A DNA stretch of 64,000 nucleotides from Hypoxylon rubiginosum (GCA_902806565.1 CADCXA010000056.1:248001-312000), one strand, 5' to 3'; counted from the stretch's first letter, positions 36,821 through 50,152 are shown. Numbers and translations: made by a program. The notes: generated by a model from the letters alone, not told the origin.

Positions 36821-37096
36821 ATGAACGCCGCCTCCTACACCCCCCTCCTCACAACCACCACAACCACCACCATGATCACCGGCGACCTCCCCACGAACAC
36901 GCTCCTCTTCTTCACGGCGGCGTGCCTGATCCCGGCCCTGATCGTGGCGGTGTCGCACACGTGGCGCGGCCGCGAGACCCAGGCCCACGCCGTGCTGCTG
37001 GCGGGGCTGCGCATGGTGGCGCTGGGGTGCGGGTACGTGGTCGTGGGCGCCGTGTGCTTGCCGGTGCTGGGGCTGCACTACGTCGACAAGTACTAG
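36821..37096 (+). CDS. small two-helix membrane protein, hypothetical
   Basis: A 91-residue frame starts at an ATG in good context. After a Thr-rich N terminus (TTTTTTT) come two hydrophobic helices, about residues 27-46 (NTLLFFTAACLIPALIVAVS) and 56-82 (AHAVLLAGLRMVALGCGYVV, then VGAVCLPVLG). They are joined by a charged HTWRGRETQ loop, and the protein ends YVDKY. High GC at third positions, matching other genes here, supports real coding. It is not recognised as a named family. It may be an integral membrane protein of an internal membrane, which is inference from the hydropathy only. Confidence 0.6.
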   Translation: MNAASYTPLLTTTTTTTMITGDLPTNTLLFFTAACLIPALIVAVSHTWRGRETQAHAVLLAGLRMVALGCGYVVVGAVCLPVLGLHYVDKY

Positions 37097-38447
37097 GGGT
37101 GCTGGTCGGCTTGCTTCCGGAGCGGCGAGGGAGACGGAGACGAGGAGGGATCGGAGCGGATGCTTCGTGGCGGAGATAGACGGGTTAGCGATGTGAGTGA
37201 GCTGGATCTCTGCGACGTTGAAGCTGCGATAAAAGGCCGAGCTTGAGGAAGAGGGTAGCTCGGGATGCTAGGGATAGTGAGACTGGGGAAGAAGGGAATA
37301 GGATAATGGGGATGCTATGGACCGCTTCCAAAGAGGAAGTTCGCCTGGCGTGAGCGGTACTCATTTTCGACTCTTCTCTCGTTCTCCGTTCTCGATACAG
37401 CATGTCATCTCTGACAACCCCCGACAACACGCGCTATATACGCATCCATCGACTGCACCCGATTTTGCGACATCATCTTAACCGACTTCCTCCTTTTCGG
37501 TTGGAGGCCATACGAGAAAAGATGCAGACTTTGCGAGCAGAGAGTCTAGCCTAGTCTACCATGAATTTGCTATGCCTCGATGAAAATAATCAACTTCTCC
37601 TTGCGCACAGCTGGTCTACTTCGTTCTCTTGGAATCCCTGCTTAATACTAAAGGGGTAGAATGTGACTCATAAAACCTGGCCTTCTGTTGAGTTGAGATA
37701 AATCCAAGTCTTTTACGATTTCTGACTCTCACCGCTTTAAAATCTCCCGAAATTAGTATCACATATCACACGCTATACGCGCGTTGCCTGTTGAGTGAAC
37801 CTGGTTCGTAGTAGCATTGACTATACTTTCGAAACGCCTGTGCATGTGACATCGCGTTTGTAGATGGAGATATGACTCAAAAAGATGAGCAGGGGCTAAC
37901 ATCGTGATGTCACCGGGGGTCTCGATCTTGGAGACGAGTTTATGCAGCACCGTGTCCATCTATTCTGGTAAAAATATGAAATGATTTCCCCTGCTGCCTA
38001 GAGACAATACGGTACATCATCCTGTTAATAAAATCAGGAGTAGAACAGTTCCAGACGAGAATATTGATCATTGACGGAGTTACGCGGAGATGGACGCATA
38101 CTGAAGTGGCCTAGCTCATGGACCACGTTCCGTGCCGCCGCACTGCCAGAACTGCACGCTATCTCTTGCCCTGCCACTGCCCCTCTATTGCTGACTCAAC
38201 CTACGGTTTATAATAGGTCTATTTATTCGAAGAGCCTCGTGACGCATCGCAACAAAACACATGTGAACCCAGCGGAGATTTATATCATACGGTTCAACAT
38301 TCGATACGTATTCTTGCCTCACGAGGACAGGAGAAGAAAGAGGGGTTGAACAGGAAAATAGGACTTCTCCGCATCTACCTAATCATCCATCGAAAAAGCA
38401 AGCATCATCTACCACTAGGTAAAGCTGCCTAAAGGCGACAAAAAACC
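37097..38447. other. intergenic
   Basis: No credible gene in 1.35 kb. Short open frames lack conserved features, and no repeat or RNA gene is recognised. Confidence 0.4.
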
Positions 38448-39346
38448 ATGGAGGTCCGCTGCCAGTGCGGTTCGGTCGCGTTCAAGACGCCCCTGGCCAA
38501 ACCGCTGGCCCTTTACATCTGCCACTGCGCTGAGTGCCGCCGCCAGACCAGCTCCGCCTTTGGTACCTCGGCCATCTTCCCCCGGTTTCCCGTGCCCGCT
38601 TCCGAGCTGCTGTCTTGCTATAAGTGAGTCGCATTCCCCTTTTCTTTTGGAGGAGAGGTGTAGGCATGTACTACCGTAAGAGATGGAAAAAGGCTGGCTG
38701 AGCTTAGTGGTTGAATCAAGATGATGATGTCTAACTAACAACGCATATAGGCGGCCGACTCCTTCCGGTCATACTCTGTACTGGTGAGTTCGTCTACAGC
38801 CAAGCTACGAAACTTGCGTTGACTGTTCTCATCGCTATTAGCTATTTCTGCCGCAATTGCGGTACTAGACTTCTTCACACTACGCCGGTAAGCAATACAC
38901 AACGGCGTTTATTAACTGCACACGTTATTGACAAGATTTAGGGCAAGAATGTCGTCTCTGTTAAAGGGGGTGTAAGTATACGAACTCTCTATCAGATATC
39001 CCCTTTTATCCCAACCTCAGAACTCGGATCTCTTGGAGACATACTGTTGCAAATAGTATAACCCTACTGACTACAGATACTTCTACAGTGCATAGAAGGA
39101 CTCGACTGGACGAGCGCCATCCACATCTGGACCAAATCCGCCATGATTCCCATCCCGGAAGGCACCGAGTCCTATTCCGAGGAGCCTTCCGAGTCGGATT
39201 ACTGCACCTCGCAGGAGTCCCTGGACCAGCCCCCGGATGTGGCTGGGATGCTCGTGGGGAGCGGGGGATGGCCGTCGGCAAGTGAAACCTCGGAAGAAGT
39301 TGATAAACCAATCAGGGGCGCGTGCGAGTTGAGTGGGCCAAGGTAG
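38448..39346 (+). CDS. GFA-domain zinc-binding protein (five exons)
   Basis: Exons 38448-38623, 38751-38783, 38842-38887, 38942-38971 and 39089-39346 give 180 residues. The GFA fold (glutathione-dependent formaldehyde-activating enzyme type, Mss4-like) binds zinc through cysteine pairs. The expected sites are present: C5/C7 (RCQCGS), C25/C27/C30 (ICHCAECRR) and C73/C76 (FCRNCGTRL). The last two fall in different exons, so the small exons (33, 46 and 30 nt) are needed to build the site. Each intron has a GT-AG pair and phases are consistent. The C-terminal 60 residues are acidic and Ser-rich, beyond the usual domain. Most fungal GFA proteins have no assigned substrate, so formaldehyde metabolism should not be assumed. 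Confidence 0.88.
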
Positions 39347-39514
39347 GCGCTCTGAATAGGTGGCGTTGGCATGGACGGTCTTGAGATTTGACTACTCCTA
39401 AGTTGATGGCAACGAATTACTTCATCGAGGCGGTACGGTGGCTTGTGGAGTTATGCTCTATAAGTTGAGATTTGTTTTGAATAAATAAACGAGATACCCT
39501 TGCTATATCATGGT

Positions 39515-40665
39515 TTAAACACCATCCGTCAATGCCTCCACGCTTCTGCGCTGCTCTCCCGCCGTCTGCTGGTTCTTGGCGGCGTCGGAATGCTTCGCCG
39601 GGTCAAACACGTACATGGGAAACTCGAGGAACACCGTCCTCTTGACGAAAGTCGGAAGGTGCTCGTATATCCGCGGCGGGAACGGAACGAGGATGCTGGT
39701 GCGGTTTAGGTATCGCTGGTACCCCTCCCAGTTCGATCCGTTCTCGTACCGCTTCTTGGCTCCCGGACGTTCGGACAGCGGCAGCCCCGAGACGAACATG
39801 AGCAGGATGGTGAGAAAGAAGGGCCCGACGATAGTGGCGTAGAGCGCTTTAAACGCTTGCCCACCGACAGGACCGTCTGCCGCTGCTGAGACGCAGATCA
39901 TGTATATGGCTGTTGCTGTTAGCACGTGTTTCCGTATACCTACTACCACTATAGCTTCGTAAAAGGAGAAGACCTACAAAATTGAATAATGATCTCGCCA
40001 AAGTAATTCGGATGCCGACTCCAACCAAACAACCCCCCATCACATATCGCCGCCTTATCGTTCCTCGACCGAAACACAAACTTCTGCACGTCGCTCACGC
40101 TCTCCAGAACGAACCCGACGGCAAACAGCACCACGCCCGCGACATCCCGACCCGTCCCGAACGGCGCCTGCGGCCGGTACCCGCGGACGGCGGGCGAGTT
40201 GAGCACGGTGACGGGCAGCGAGACGACCCAGACCCAGAGCATCTGGAAGACCCAGAAGCCGAGAAAGGGGAAAAAACGGTCGCGCGTGCCGTCGAAGCGG
40301 TCGTCGCTGCCGGTGCGCAGGACGCGGTACAGCAGGAACAGCGACAGACGCAGGCCCCAGGCCATGATGAAGACGGAGGCGACGACCTGACGCGGGTCCG
40401 GCGACCGGCTTAGGGATAGGGTGAGGATGGCTAGGGCTACGAAGTTGGTGCCGCCGGCGAAGTCTGCTTTTCGTTAGTACCGACTGTAAAATGGAAAAAA
40501 AGTAAGGGGGAGGAGGAGGGAAGAGAAGAGAGGGACCGTGTGACCTGTCAGCTTGTCGAACTTGAAGCGGAATGCTATCGAGAAGAAGAAGAGCTGGTAC
40601 GCGACGGTCACGAGCAGCGTGATGGCGAGGTAGTATTCGTCGAGGACGTGGACCGGGTCGGCCAT
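39515..40665 (-). CDS. DUF1295/steroid 5-alpha-reductase-like membrane oxidoreductase
   Basis: Three exons (40665-40545, 40463-39978, 39909-39515) encode 333 residues with about six hydrophobic helices. The family motifs are KLTDFAGGTNF across the first splice and ICDGGLFGWSRHPNYFGEII near the end of exon 2; the latter is the conserved NADPH/cofactor region shared with sterol reductases and isoprenylcysteine methyltransferases. After the second splice come SGLPLSERPGAKKRYEN and YQRYLNRTSILVPFPPRIY, typical of fungal DUF1295 members. The first intron (40464-40544) has an unusual donor, GTCACA; homology across the junction supports it. The likely location is the ER membrane. The substrate is unknown. 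Confidence 0.85.
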
Positions 40666-41643
40666 GGCGGTGGATGGTTTAATGAAACCGCCGCTCAAGG
40701 AATTCTGGAGATTGTTGCTTGTAGATATTGCCTTAGTTATTATTTTACGATGTACTCACGATTATAATTGAGTAGATAGAATAGAATTGAAGAGAGGTAA
40801 GGTAGTAAATCCGACGTTGAAAATCAAACAGATACGGCATGATGAAACAAGCGAAATCCCATCCAGGGGAAGGATGTGACATATCCCGACGGGTCAGCTC
40901 TCTGAGTATAATTCGGCGGGATGCCAATTCTACGATAGCCACTACGAAGGAGTCGAGATTTAGTCATGATTCATGATGGTCAATATATCAACATATCAAG
41001 CGTCAAAATACGATACCGTCGATGGCGGCGATGAGAAAAGGTTCCCGGCAATCGCCAAGCTTTAGCGGACGTAAGCGCTAAACCGTAGGGGTTTAGGTAC
41101 TAGTTCAGCCCTACGACGTCATTACTTTTGCCTGGACATGTGAAACACCATGTCTTTTCAACACTTTTCCAAGGAGAATTACCACGTTATTTAGCCCCCA
41201 AAGTAGAGCCTCTAGACAAGAATACACAGGATCAATGGATATTATAAACGGACAATGGATATAGAACAATGAATAACCGCATTACCCCTATCAAACACTC
41301 TGGGGAACCTCTGGATTCCCTTAAATATGTAGATACACAAACGAATACCAAACGGAGGACTCCTTATGCCGCCTGTCCTGGTCCTGTCCTGTCCTTGCCA
41401 AACCGTGCTTGGGAGAGAAATGAGGATTGAGACCGAAACTCCGAGCCCTTCTCACTCGAATCGAAACGGGATGAGACGAGACGAGATTTCAAGAAACAAA
41501 GAAACGACGCAATCTTTCTTTACTGCCGTAAACCGATTAGGATATCGTCATGAATTTGTCCTTTCGACTTGAGTTTCCCCTCCTCTGTTCAACGAGACAC
41601 CCGCCATCATTCATTCCATTAAAAAGAACAGAGAGAACCGATA
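40666..41643. other. intergenic between two minus-strand genes
   Basis: No credible gene. The region contains the promoter of the DUF1295 gene and the 3' flank of kinesin-8. A block at 41045-41130 with GCGGACGTAAGCGCTAAACC is mildly repetitive. Nothing else is recognised. Confidence 0.4.
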
Positions 41644-44600
41644 TCATCGCCACGCGAAGCTACTCCTATCCCTCATCGTCCTCGCGCCCGCCCCCGCTCC
41701 CGCCATCGCCGCCCCACCAATAGTGATGCGGCGACCGCGATGGTGGCCGCCGCCACCGTCGTGCCTATCCCTGCGCTGCTCGCCCGGGCTGCCGCGCACG
41801 CTGCTGCTGAGGTTCATGCGCCTGGCCTGGCCCGGCGTGAAGGCTTTCGACTCCCGCACGCTGACGTCCGGCGGCGAGCAGCTGATGGGAGGGCTCCTAC
41901 GCCTCTCCGCGCTGCCGCGCCGGAGCCGCGATATGCCGTTCGTGCTCGACGCCAGCGGGCCCGAGTAGTAGCCGCTGCCGCCGCCGCTGCCGGACTTGTG
42001 GTGGTGGTGGTGCGAGCCGTTGAGCGAGCCGATCGACGAGACGCGCTTCGAGGACGAGGAGGACGAGCCTGTTATGCTGCCTGCTAGCGAAGAGAGCCTC
42101 TTCGGTCGCTTGTTCGCGTGGATGGCCGAGCGGAGCTTGGACGTGTCGATGATGGCTGATGTTTCCGAGTCGGAGGACGGCGGTTGGTTCTCGTTGTCCG
42201 AGTATGACGATACGGGTTGTGGTATAGACGAGGGGCTAAGAGAGGCTATGCGCGTCTTGGGGGAGCTGTAGTTAGCAGCTCGCGACACATTAAGATCGCG
42301 CAGCGGACTCGTCTTGCTCTCGCTATCAGACGAAGAGAAGAGGTTGATGGATATTGTTGGCGGAGTGGGCGAACCGTTCGCATCGGATTGGCGAGATTTC
42401 GACAAGAATCCGGCTTGGAACCTGTTAGGTTTCGAAGCCGCGAGACCGGTCATCTCAGACATCTTCATCGAAGGACTTGACTCGTCAGATTCCTCAATGG
42501 TCTCATCCTTGTTCAAATTCAACGGAATAGGTTGAATCTCTTCTGCCATCTTTGCTGGCGAGGTTCGTTCCGGCGAAGACTGGAACATCTTTGGAGTCTT
42601 CTCAAAGTCTGCCAACGTACCCGATTCACCATCGTCGTCGCGCCATCGTACCACGCGCTTGGAAGGTGACTTTTTCTTTACCGGGGTAAACGAGACACCC
42701 TTGCGAGCGTTCAGTGCCTTGCGACGTCGGGGAGAGCCTCTAACTGGTGAACCGAACATCTGTGGTGGCTGAGACGCTGCGACTGCCGCTGCCAGTGCCG
42801 GGTTGGGAATCGGTTTAAATGCGTCCTTTCCAATGCTTGCCGCCTTCTTTCGCTTTGGAGTTCCACGTTTCGTCGGCGGAAACGCCTCTACCGGCATCTT
42901 GGCTCCGTCGGGCTTCACCACTTGCGACGTAGCTGAATAACCCGTCTCCAATAGACGGTGAATGATGGATTTGGCGTGTGCTATCGCTTCGTCTTCGCTC
43001 ATAGTTTGTGTCTCCGAAAGCGAAACGAGAATTTCGAATTGTGCTGTTAGGAGAACTTGCATGATACCTGCGTCACCTGCCTTGTCCTGCTCTAGCACCT
43101 CACGATCGGCATCTCGAGCAAACTTGGCCTTCCACAGTTCTGCCTCTCGGGTTAAACTCTCGACTTCGCCGTTGTCGGCATGTCCGTCTCCCGAAGGCAG
43201 TTGGCCGATACTATGCTGGAGAGCTCCGTCAATAGCGCGCTCCCAGTTCATCTTGTTCAGCCTCTGGTGGATATGCTGACGGCTATCCTCGAGTTCCAGT
43301 TGAATACCCACGGCCGTTTTACGCATGGTGGTTAGGTTCGGTGGCATTACGTCCTCATCTTCCCTCGCGTCGCATACGGTATCAAACGCCGCGATCCAGG
43401 ACGATAAAAGACCGATGCGGCGCTCGATACCGCGCTGCTTCTTCATCAGGTTGACCTTTTCTTGTCTCTCGGATGACGAATTCTCGTATGCTGTCTGAAT
43501 TCTCTGGACTCCTTCTTTAACAGAGAATGATCTCTTATCCAGTTGCTTCTGGAACTTGGTAAAGAAGATTCGCTCCGCATCCTTTTGCTGCGCCTTGAGC
43601 TCGTTGATCAATGCCATCTGCTCGTCAATCTTGACTAAAAAGTCTTTGACGTGTCGGTTGACGTTGAAAACGTTTCGCGTTACCTTGGTCTGGATATTCT
43701 TAGCTCGGTTGGCGTATCGTAAGGTGTTTTGCGTCTCGTCGAAGTGTGCGCTCGACGGGCTTACGCACACGATCATGACCGTCTTGCAGTTGCCACCCAG
43801 GGAGAACTTGAGCAGCCTCGTCAACTTGCTGTTTCTGTAGGGCACGTGGTTCTTCTTTCGGGGATCGCAGAGCGCATTAATACAGCTACCTAATGCGAGC
43901 AGCGATTTGTTGATATTGGCACCCTCCAAGAGTCGTTCGCCTCGGTTCTTGGTGGCGCTAGCTCTCTCGCTACCTGCCAGGTCGATAATGCTGAGTGTGG
44001 CCATGGTATGGGGTTCGTTGACGGCTGCGTTCCGGTCCTTCTGGGCGATGTTTATCTGAAGGACTGCGTGGGATCGTGAAGAAGTGGCGTTCGCTTCCGT
44101 TGGTGACACCGTACGATATTCGTTCCCGCGAACGATCATATCCATAACCTCTTGCACATCCTTGGGATGATGACTCGTGAGACCGGGAACCGTGACGGCC
44201 TGGTTGGAATCTTCGCGGAGCATCAATCCTTGCTTGCTACCACCGGGGACCAGCAGGTCGCGAATCGTCTCGTTGTAAATCTCGAGGTACGAAAGCGTCA
44301 ACTCGGTATGCTTCTCGTCGCTCCGCTCATTGATCTTCTCGAAGAGTTCCTGCATCGTCAAGAATATAATCCCCGGCATCTGCGACGTTCCCGTGATTGT
44401 ATGCGTCTTGCCGCATCCCGTGGCTCCGTACGCGAATACAGTCGCGTTGTAGCCATCGAGGACGCTATCTAGTAAGTTCTTTGTTGTTGCTTCGTAGACT
44501 TCTGTCTGGGAGGTATTCTCGTCGAATATTCGGTCGAAAGCGAAGACTTGGTCTTTTACCTTTTTGCCGTTTGGTACTACTGATCTCGAGAATTTCTGTA

Positions 44601-45021
44601 CTGGGTTGTCTTCGGGAGGGTCGAATACTCTAATGCCATTGTGAGCTACGTTTGTTTCCCATGTCTGTTTTGGGTCTGTAGGAGTTGCGAGACACTTACA
44701 AGCATCTGTCGTCGACTACTTTAATAACGGATCGTATACCGCTTTGCCTTAGTTTTGGTGTGGGAGCTGCAGCTAATGAACCGTCTCCTAGGAATATTGT
44801 TCCGTCGTCATTGCGATGTCTACAACATCAAGTTAGTTCTGATGTACTTCTTCGCCTTCGTCTCTAGTACACATACAATTGTGCAGCTTCTCGGATGGTG
44901 AATGGTCGCACTCGAACTTTTTAACCTGTTAGCATCATCAAACATGCCATTACCTTGGATGTATGCGAATATTCTCACCTGCGACAGTGATGGATGAGGC
45001 TCCCGGGTCTCGAGATGCCAT
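41644..45021 (-). CDS. kinesin-8 (Kip3/Klp5-Klp6 family) motor
   Basis: Five exons (45021-44979, 44916-44877, 44819-44700, 44629-41644 plus the joining introns) give 1062 residues. Strictly there are four coding exons: 43, 40, 120 and 2986 nt. Kinesin-8 motors walk to microtubule plus ends and promote depolymerisation, controlling spindle length and nuclear position. The motor domain opens with SITVAVRVRPFTIREA (joined across intron 1). It has the P-loop AYGATGCGKTHT at about residues 134-145, switch I SSRSH at about 251-255, switch II DLAGSE at about 284-289 and YRNSKLTRLLKFSLGGNCKT. A neck coiled coil and helical stalk follow. The last 400 residues are Ser/Arg-rich and disordered, with basic patches that could bind microtubules. 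The start is MASRDPGASS. Confidence 0.94.
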
Positions 45022-45812
45022 TTTGTATGTCTCCTATGTGCTGACCCTCGAGGATTTGTCGCCCCCTACGATTTTTTGGGTTAAAATGAAGCTAGTGTCG
45101 TCGACATAAACAAACGCCAATAATCCAATGTCGATGGTCGTAGGTTGAAGCAAAGATGCGTTGGGTGATTCGTTTGACGAAATAAAATCAGCTGTAATGT
45201 TTATTCTGAACTAGCAAATCTCGCATCTGGACTTTCGCAACGACGTCCTTAAGATAAGCAAAGTTGCAGAAGGTATGGTTTAAGAGTATACGGCGTATCG
45301 TCATTAGGAGCTATCGAAATTTAGGACTGGGTCGCTACGCATTGAACCGTGCTGACCGTGTTGATTTTTTTGGGTCTTGAAATCACCACGGCAACCGGTA
45401 CTCAATTTGTTTTTAGCGCGTAGGCCCTTGACCACTTGCTGATTTTGGTGTTTGTTAGTGGGGCATCAACACGCGACGCTCAGCTACGATTCGACCTTTT
45501 TCATCTTAGCGGACTATAGCGGACTATAGCGGACTAAAGCACCCCAGATTTTGTTTCATGTGAGCTGTGACCAATCGCGATCCGTCATTCTCTTCACTGT
45601 TTTCACAGCTAGCAGCTGAAGAGTTGCGCTTTGGCCATTGGAAAATGAGGGCAGCGATGTTGTGTACAGAGCCTTGTTGACATGATATTCAACGGGTAAA
45701 TTGGTCATATAACTATACCCCCTATTCCGCCTCAATGAAGCCATAATACTAGATTCTTTGATACACCTTGCTTTCTGCCCGTTTATATACATACCTAGAT
45801 ATGCCTACAATG
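45022..45812. other. intergenic, promoter of kinesin-8
   Basis: No gene. Three tandem copies of a 10-bp unit (TATAGCGGAC type) lie at about 45508-45540. A single ACGCGA occurs at 45471-45476. A 78-codon minus-strand frame at 45556-45792 has no recognisable features. Confidence 0.4.
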
Positions 45813-48800
45813 CTATCCCGAAAAGCTCGTCTGGTTATACACACCCACCTCGTCTCTCCCGACGAGGAAATTCTCCGGCGGGCCCAAGTAGCTCGGTCGC
45901 ACACCGCCTAGATTCAGTATAATCTTCTGCACGATGACACTCGGCGCTAGACCCCAGACACGGAGCGTGTATGCACCTTCTTGAGCCACGTTCCACGTCG
46001 TCGTAGTCTTGTGGGCCGGCGCGAGACCCCAGATGGCGTCGCCTACGGCACGTGCCCAACCCGCCGGCATGTCTGCCCCGATGCTTTCCGGCACGAACTG
46101 GACAACCTGTGGTTCGACCTGCTCCGCTCCTGCCGGGAAGAGAGACACTGCAAATTGAAGCGGTGTCTTGTCCGATAGGTAGTTCTGCGTCGGCGAGAGG
46201 TAGAGCGTTACGTTGGCTTTCGAGATGTTGGTGAACAGGTATACATCGTACTCCAGAGCCGGGGAAGAGTCTGGCGTCTGTGGTGGCGTAGTCTGCGGCC
46301 AGAGAGTCACGCCGCCTAGTGTACGTCCGTAGTTTTTGAGCGTGTGGTATGTAATCTCTGAATCTGCCGTGACACTGGGAGGTGTATAAATCCGCTGGTA
46401 GTTCGGACCTTCGATGGCAACGTGCTTGTCCGACTCTACGAAGCCGGAAGTGAAACTCGAGGGAATGCTGCGTAGGTTGATGGGAAGCTGCACGATGGGC
46501 TTACCGAACCAATTTGAGAATCCCTCGCGGCCACATCCGGTTGAGAAATTAATATTGGCTACCGTATTGTTGACGACCTGTGGTGCATTTTCCCAGTCTA
46601 TCGAGACGAATACACGAGAATCCGTACCGTTATCGGGGCCTACTGTTCCATCATATTGTGTCAATTTCACCCAGGGAATGTCTGTTTCGGCCTGCCAATC
46701 GCAATTCCGTGTGCCTCGGGAGAAGACGTCGAACCAGCGCGTTACAGGTCCGTAGGGGTCCAGTGGTGGGAGAACCAACGTATTCCCCGAATTAGAATGA
46801 TACTTGTCGTCACCCGGAATACTGGCGTTCAGGCCCTCGATAGCGATCCCTACGTTTCCAGATACCGCAGACACGGCTGTCTGGACGTAAGCCATGGCCG
46901 GAAGAACATTTCGCATCGGCTGCTGCCAATAACCGTCGTATCCAAAATGGGTTTCTATGTAGAATTAGCCAAGTAGTCCAAGATAACCAAATCAGGGGGT
47001 GAATTAGTCCAACTTACGATCTAGCATATGCTTCCACTTTCCATCCAACAGGCTATCCCACGTCGCTGTAAGGTTGCCGTCGGCGTTGAACCTGTCTAGA
47101 ACCTGGGAAATGAGATCGTTTGCCGAGTTTCGGTGTTGGTTCGCATAGACCATATTCTTCGCCGCACCGATATGAACCTGGTGAACGATCTGACCGCCGA
47201 GGATGGGATGTAGGACCATTTCGAAGAACGCCGGCTTGTGTGCTTCATCCAACTTGTCGTAGATGGCTTGTGCATCGTCTGCTAGCCCCTGCCACTGTCC
47301 CAATATCGCATCACCTTCGTTGTAGTTGATAACCGAATAGACGTATGGCTCCACCAGTTCGAATTTCCTCCTAGCAGCGAACATGCCGAAACGCGTCATG
47401 ATTTCGGTTATGGCTGTAGCGCATTCTGATCCAAACTCGCGAGTCGCCCACGCAAGAGTCCAATTTCCGACGCTATCTACATCCCATTGCGTGATGTCGT
47501 ACGCCATGTCGAGAAAGTGACTCAGCGGAATTTCCAGGGGCTTTAGGTCTCCAATGTTCACGATCCATATTCGGTCGGCTCCGTACTCGTAAGCAAGCTG
47601 CATCTGCTCGGCGGTCTTCTCTAGTTGGATCGTGTTTATCCACTTGTAATTCCTCGTGTCGCCAACGTAGTCGAAGTGATAGTAAACACCGGCGCCACCA
47701 GATCGTGATGTCTCGTTTCCGATAGGTACCCTTCGCACATTACCCCAATTATCATCCGCCCACAGGAGAGTAATGTCCTCAGGAATGGTTAGGCCTTGAA
47801 GGATATAAGACATGACTTCCTTGTAGAGACACCATAGTTGAGGGACCTCGGTAGCCTCGACTTCTAACACGTCTTCAATGATGGCCCGTTGATTGCCAAC
47901 AAGGGTTTCTAACATTTCGACGATAAATTCGACACCGAGGCCCTCGATAGCCGTATCTCCGCTCCCTCTCATGCCCATAGTCCATAAACTGTTGCGAGTA
48001 TATGGTTTTGCCCGCTCTGCGCCATAAACGAAATATTCGTCAATCGTCTTGTTATTCAGATTGTACGCCCAGGGCCCAAGGCCTTTATTGGTGTAAAAGT
48101 TGCCGAACTCGTTCTGCGCACGCATCATAGGCTCTGTATGTGAGCTTCCGAGCACAATCTCCCACGCATCCGCAAGAGGCTGGTTTTCCGGGTCGTCAAT
48201 CTCGAACATGGTTCCCCAGAGAGCCGGCCATAGATAATTCGCACGCAGACGAAGGAGTAGCTCGAACACGTTCGAATAGAAATCGGCATTATAACCGTCT
48301 CCGTAGGGTGTGTCTGGATAATTCCACTGAACCCATCCTGACAATCCAGGCTGCTCGTCGTTGATGAAAAAGCCACGATACTTGACTGAGGGAGATCCTT
48401 GTACTTTTCCATCCGGTAGAACGTAAATTTCCTTGGACTGCGTGATCGGCACATCTGCCCACCAGTACCATGGACTGACGCCGATTTGTTCACTGATGTC
48501 GTAGATGCCAAAGATGGTCCCACGAGGATCGCTACCAGCAATAACAACGGCTTTTGCGCATCCAGCTATCGGCTCTTGAACGACTTTGGTCGTGAAAGAT
48601 TCCCATTTCCCCTCGATGTCCGCCACGTTCAACTTCCCAGCACTGACGAGGTTATCAATTACCTTTGAATGTCCCAGCGTGCCGGCAATGATGACCGTGT
48701 TTTCAGCAGACGGATCGACGTACTCGGGGCCACGAAAAAACTGCGCATCGTTGACTGCGTACTAAGACATGTTAGCCAATAGTGTATCATTAGGGATGAT

Positions 48801-49214
48801 AACACTGGGTTTGGCGGTGTGGTGGTTTAAATAGGTGTAATTTAGATAAAAACCTGCAACTAGATATGATATTGACGAGAGTATACATTCTTGACTTACA
48901 TGTGTATAATTCCGCGTTATAGGCTTGTACTCGTATGCTGCTGGTTCAGCTCCCGCCTCTCCATTGCTCAACGTGAAATTGGTTCCCGTTACTCGTCCGA
49001 AATCCTTGGCGAGATCTCCCGCCGCACGAATAACACCCCAATATTCATTGCTCGAAACGAGGATCTGAGGTTGAGAGATGGCCCCGCCAGCTACTTGAAA
49101 AGCGTCCGGGTCGCTTGTGAAGCTGATTATCTGTTTCTGTCCCAGTGCTGCCGCCAAGGGAGCAAACCCGATCGCCGCAGCCAGTAGCTGGCATTTCCTA
49201 GCCGCGAAGCGCAT
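45813..49214 (-). CDS. secreted GH115 xylan alpha-1,2-glucuronidase
   Basis: Three exons (49214-48900, 48761-47018, 46954-45813) encode 1066 residues, the normal GH115 length. These enzymes remove glucuronic or 4-O-methylglucuronic acid side chains from xylan. The N terminus is a classical signal peptide (MRFAARKCQLLAAAIGFAPL followed by AAALG). Family motifs are IFGIYDISEQIGVSPWYWWA, KYRGFFINDEQPGLSGWV, LRLRANYLWPALW and MFEIDDPENQ. GSSHTEPMMRAQNEF, LLWADDNWGNVRR and KWKHMLDQTHFGYDGYWQQP (joined across intron 2) follow. Several NxT/S sites suggest glycosylation. The C-terminal domain ends with APSVIVQKIILNLGG. Expression is probably substrate-induced, which is inference; no regulator site was identified. 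Confidence 0.95.
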
Positions 49215-50152
49215 GGTCGAAAGGCCAGTTATGTCCCAATCTGAAGCTACTCTATTGAAAAATACGCATCGGGAACGGCAAGGATAGACGGTGTCCGACT
49301 AAGGTTCGGGTATTCTCGGTGAAGCTCGGTATCGCACGAGCACACGCGAAATAGACAAACGCGATTGCATCGTGGGCCACGAAACGGGAACAGTGAGAGT
49401 CATATATGATTTCTAGGAGATAGGCTTTGGTAGTATTAGAGCGAACTACCCCGGCCTTCGGCTAGACTGGGCTCATATCGTGAAGGCGGAAAAGCCATCT
49501 CGGATCCGCCAGAGTCGTTTTGCTGGTTCTTACGCCGCTCAATAATGAGCGATGCTACCCCAAGATCGTATTGATTGCCAAGCATCGTGGTGCCTGAATG
49601 ACTTATAGTACGTATCATACTCCGCATTGAGGTTAACGATCTACGGTATGATGGACCTGGAGAAGCGAGAGCACGACGATGGTAAAGGTCGGTTAACGGA
49701 TAATTTAGAGCAGAAATTTACATGCCAAAGAGGAGAGACATGGGGGAATCAGCCATCCCCCGCACAGCGCTAGAGCCCCTGTAGTTAGCATACCTCGTGG
49801 GCTGCGGGGAGGTCTTGGAATAGTGGACGAGCTGAGCACATCAAGGGTGAAACAAGCGGCAACCGTCCCGTACAGCCGGTACGTGAGCTACGAAGTGGAG
49901 GCCACTTAAGTGTTGGTTACCAATGTATACCTAAATGAATGAATACTGTAAGAGTAGAAAGGGCTATGAAAGTGTTACATCCAGTACGACAGCCCGATTA
50001 TTGCGTACAGATGATGTGGTGATATATCTCATCTCTCCCCCAAAACGAGTGTTTCCATCGGGAACAGCCATTCACAAACTTCCCTGCTCACTGCCAAAAC
50101 ACCGCGCACATTCAACCCTCTTAGTCTTAAGTAGAGAGTCAACGAGCACCAA
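49215..50152. other. intergenic, promoter of GH115
   Basis: No credible gene. The 60-codon frames here lack conserved features. CreA-like SYGGRG sequences can be found (for example GCGGGG near 49803), but they are too short to be meaningful alone. Confidence 0.35.
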
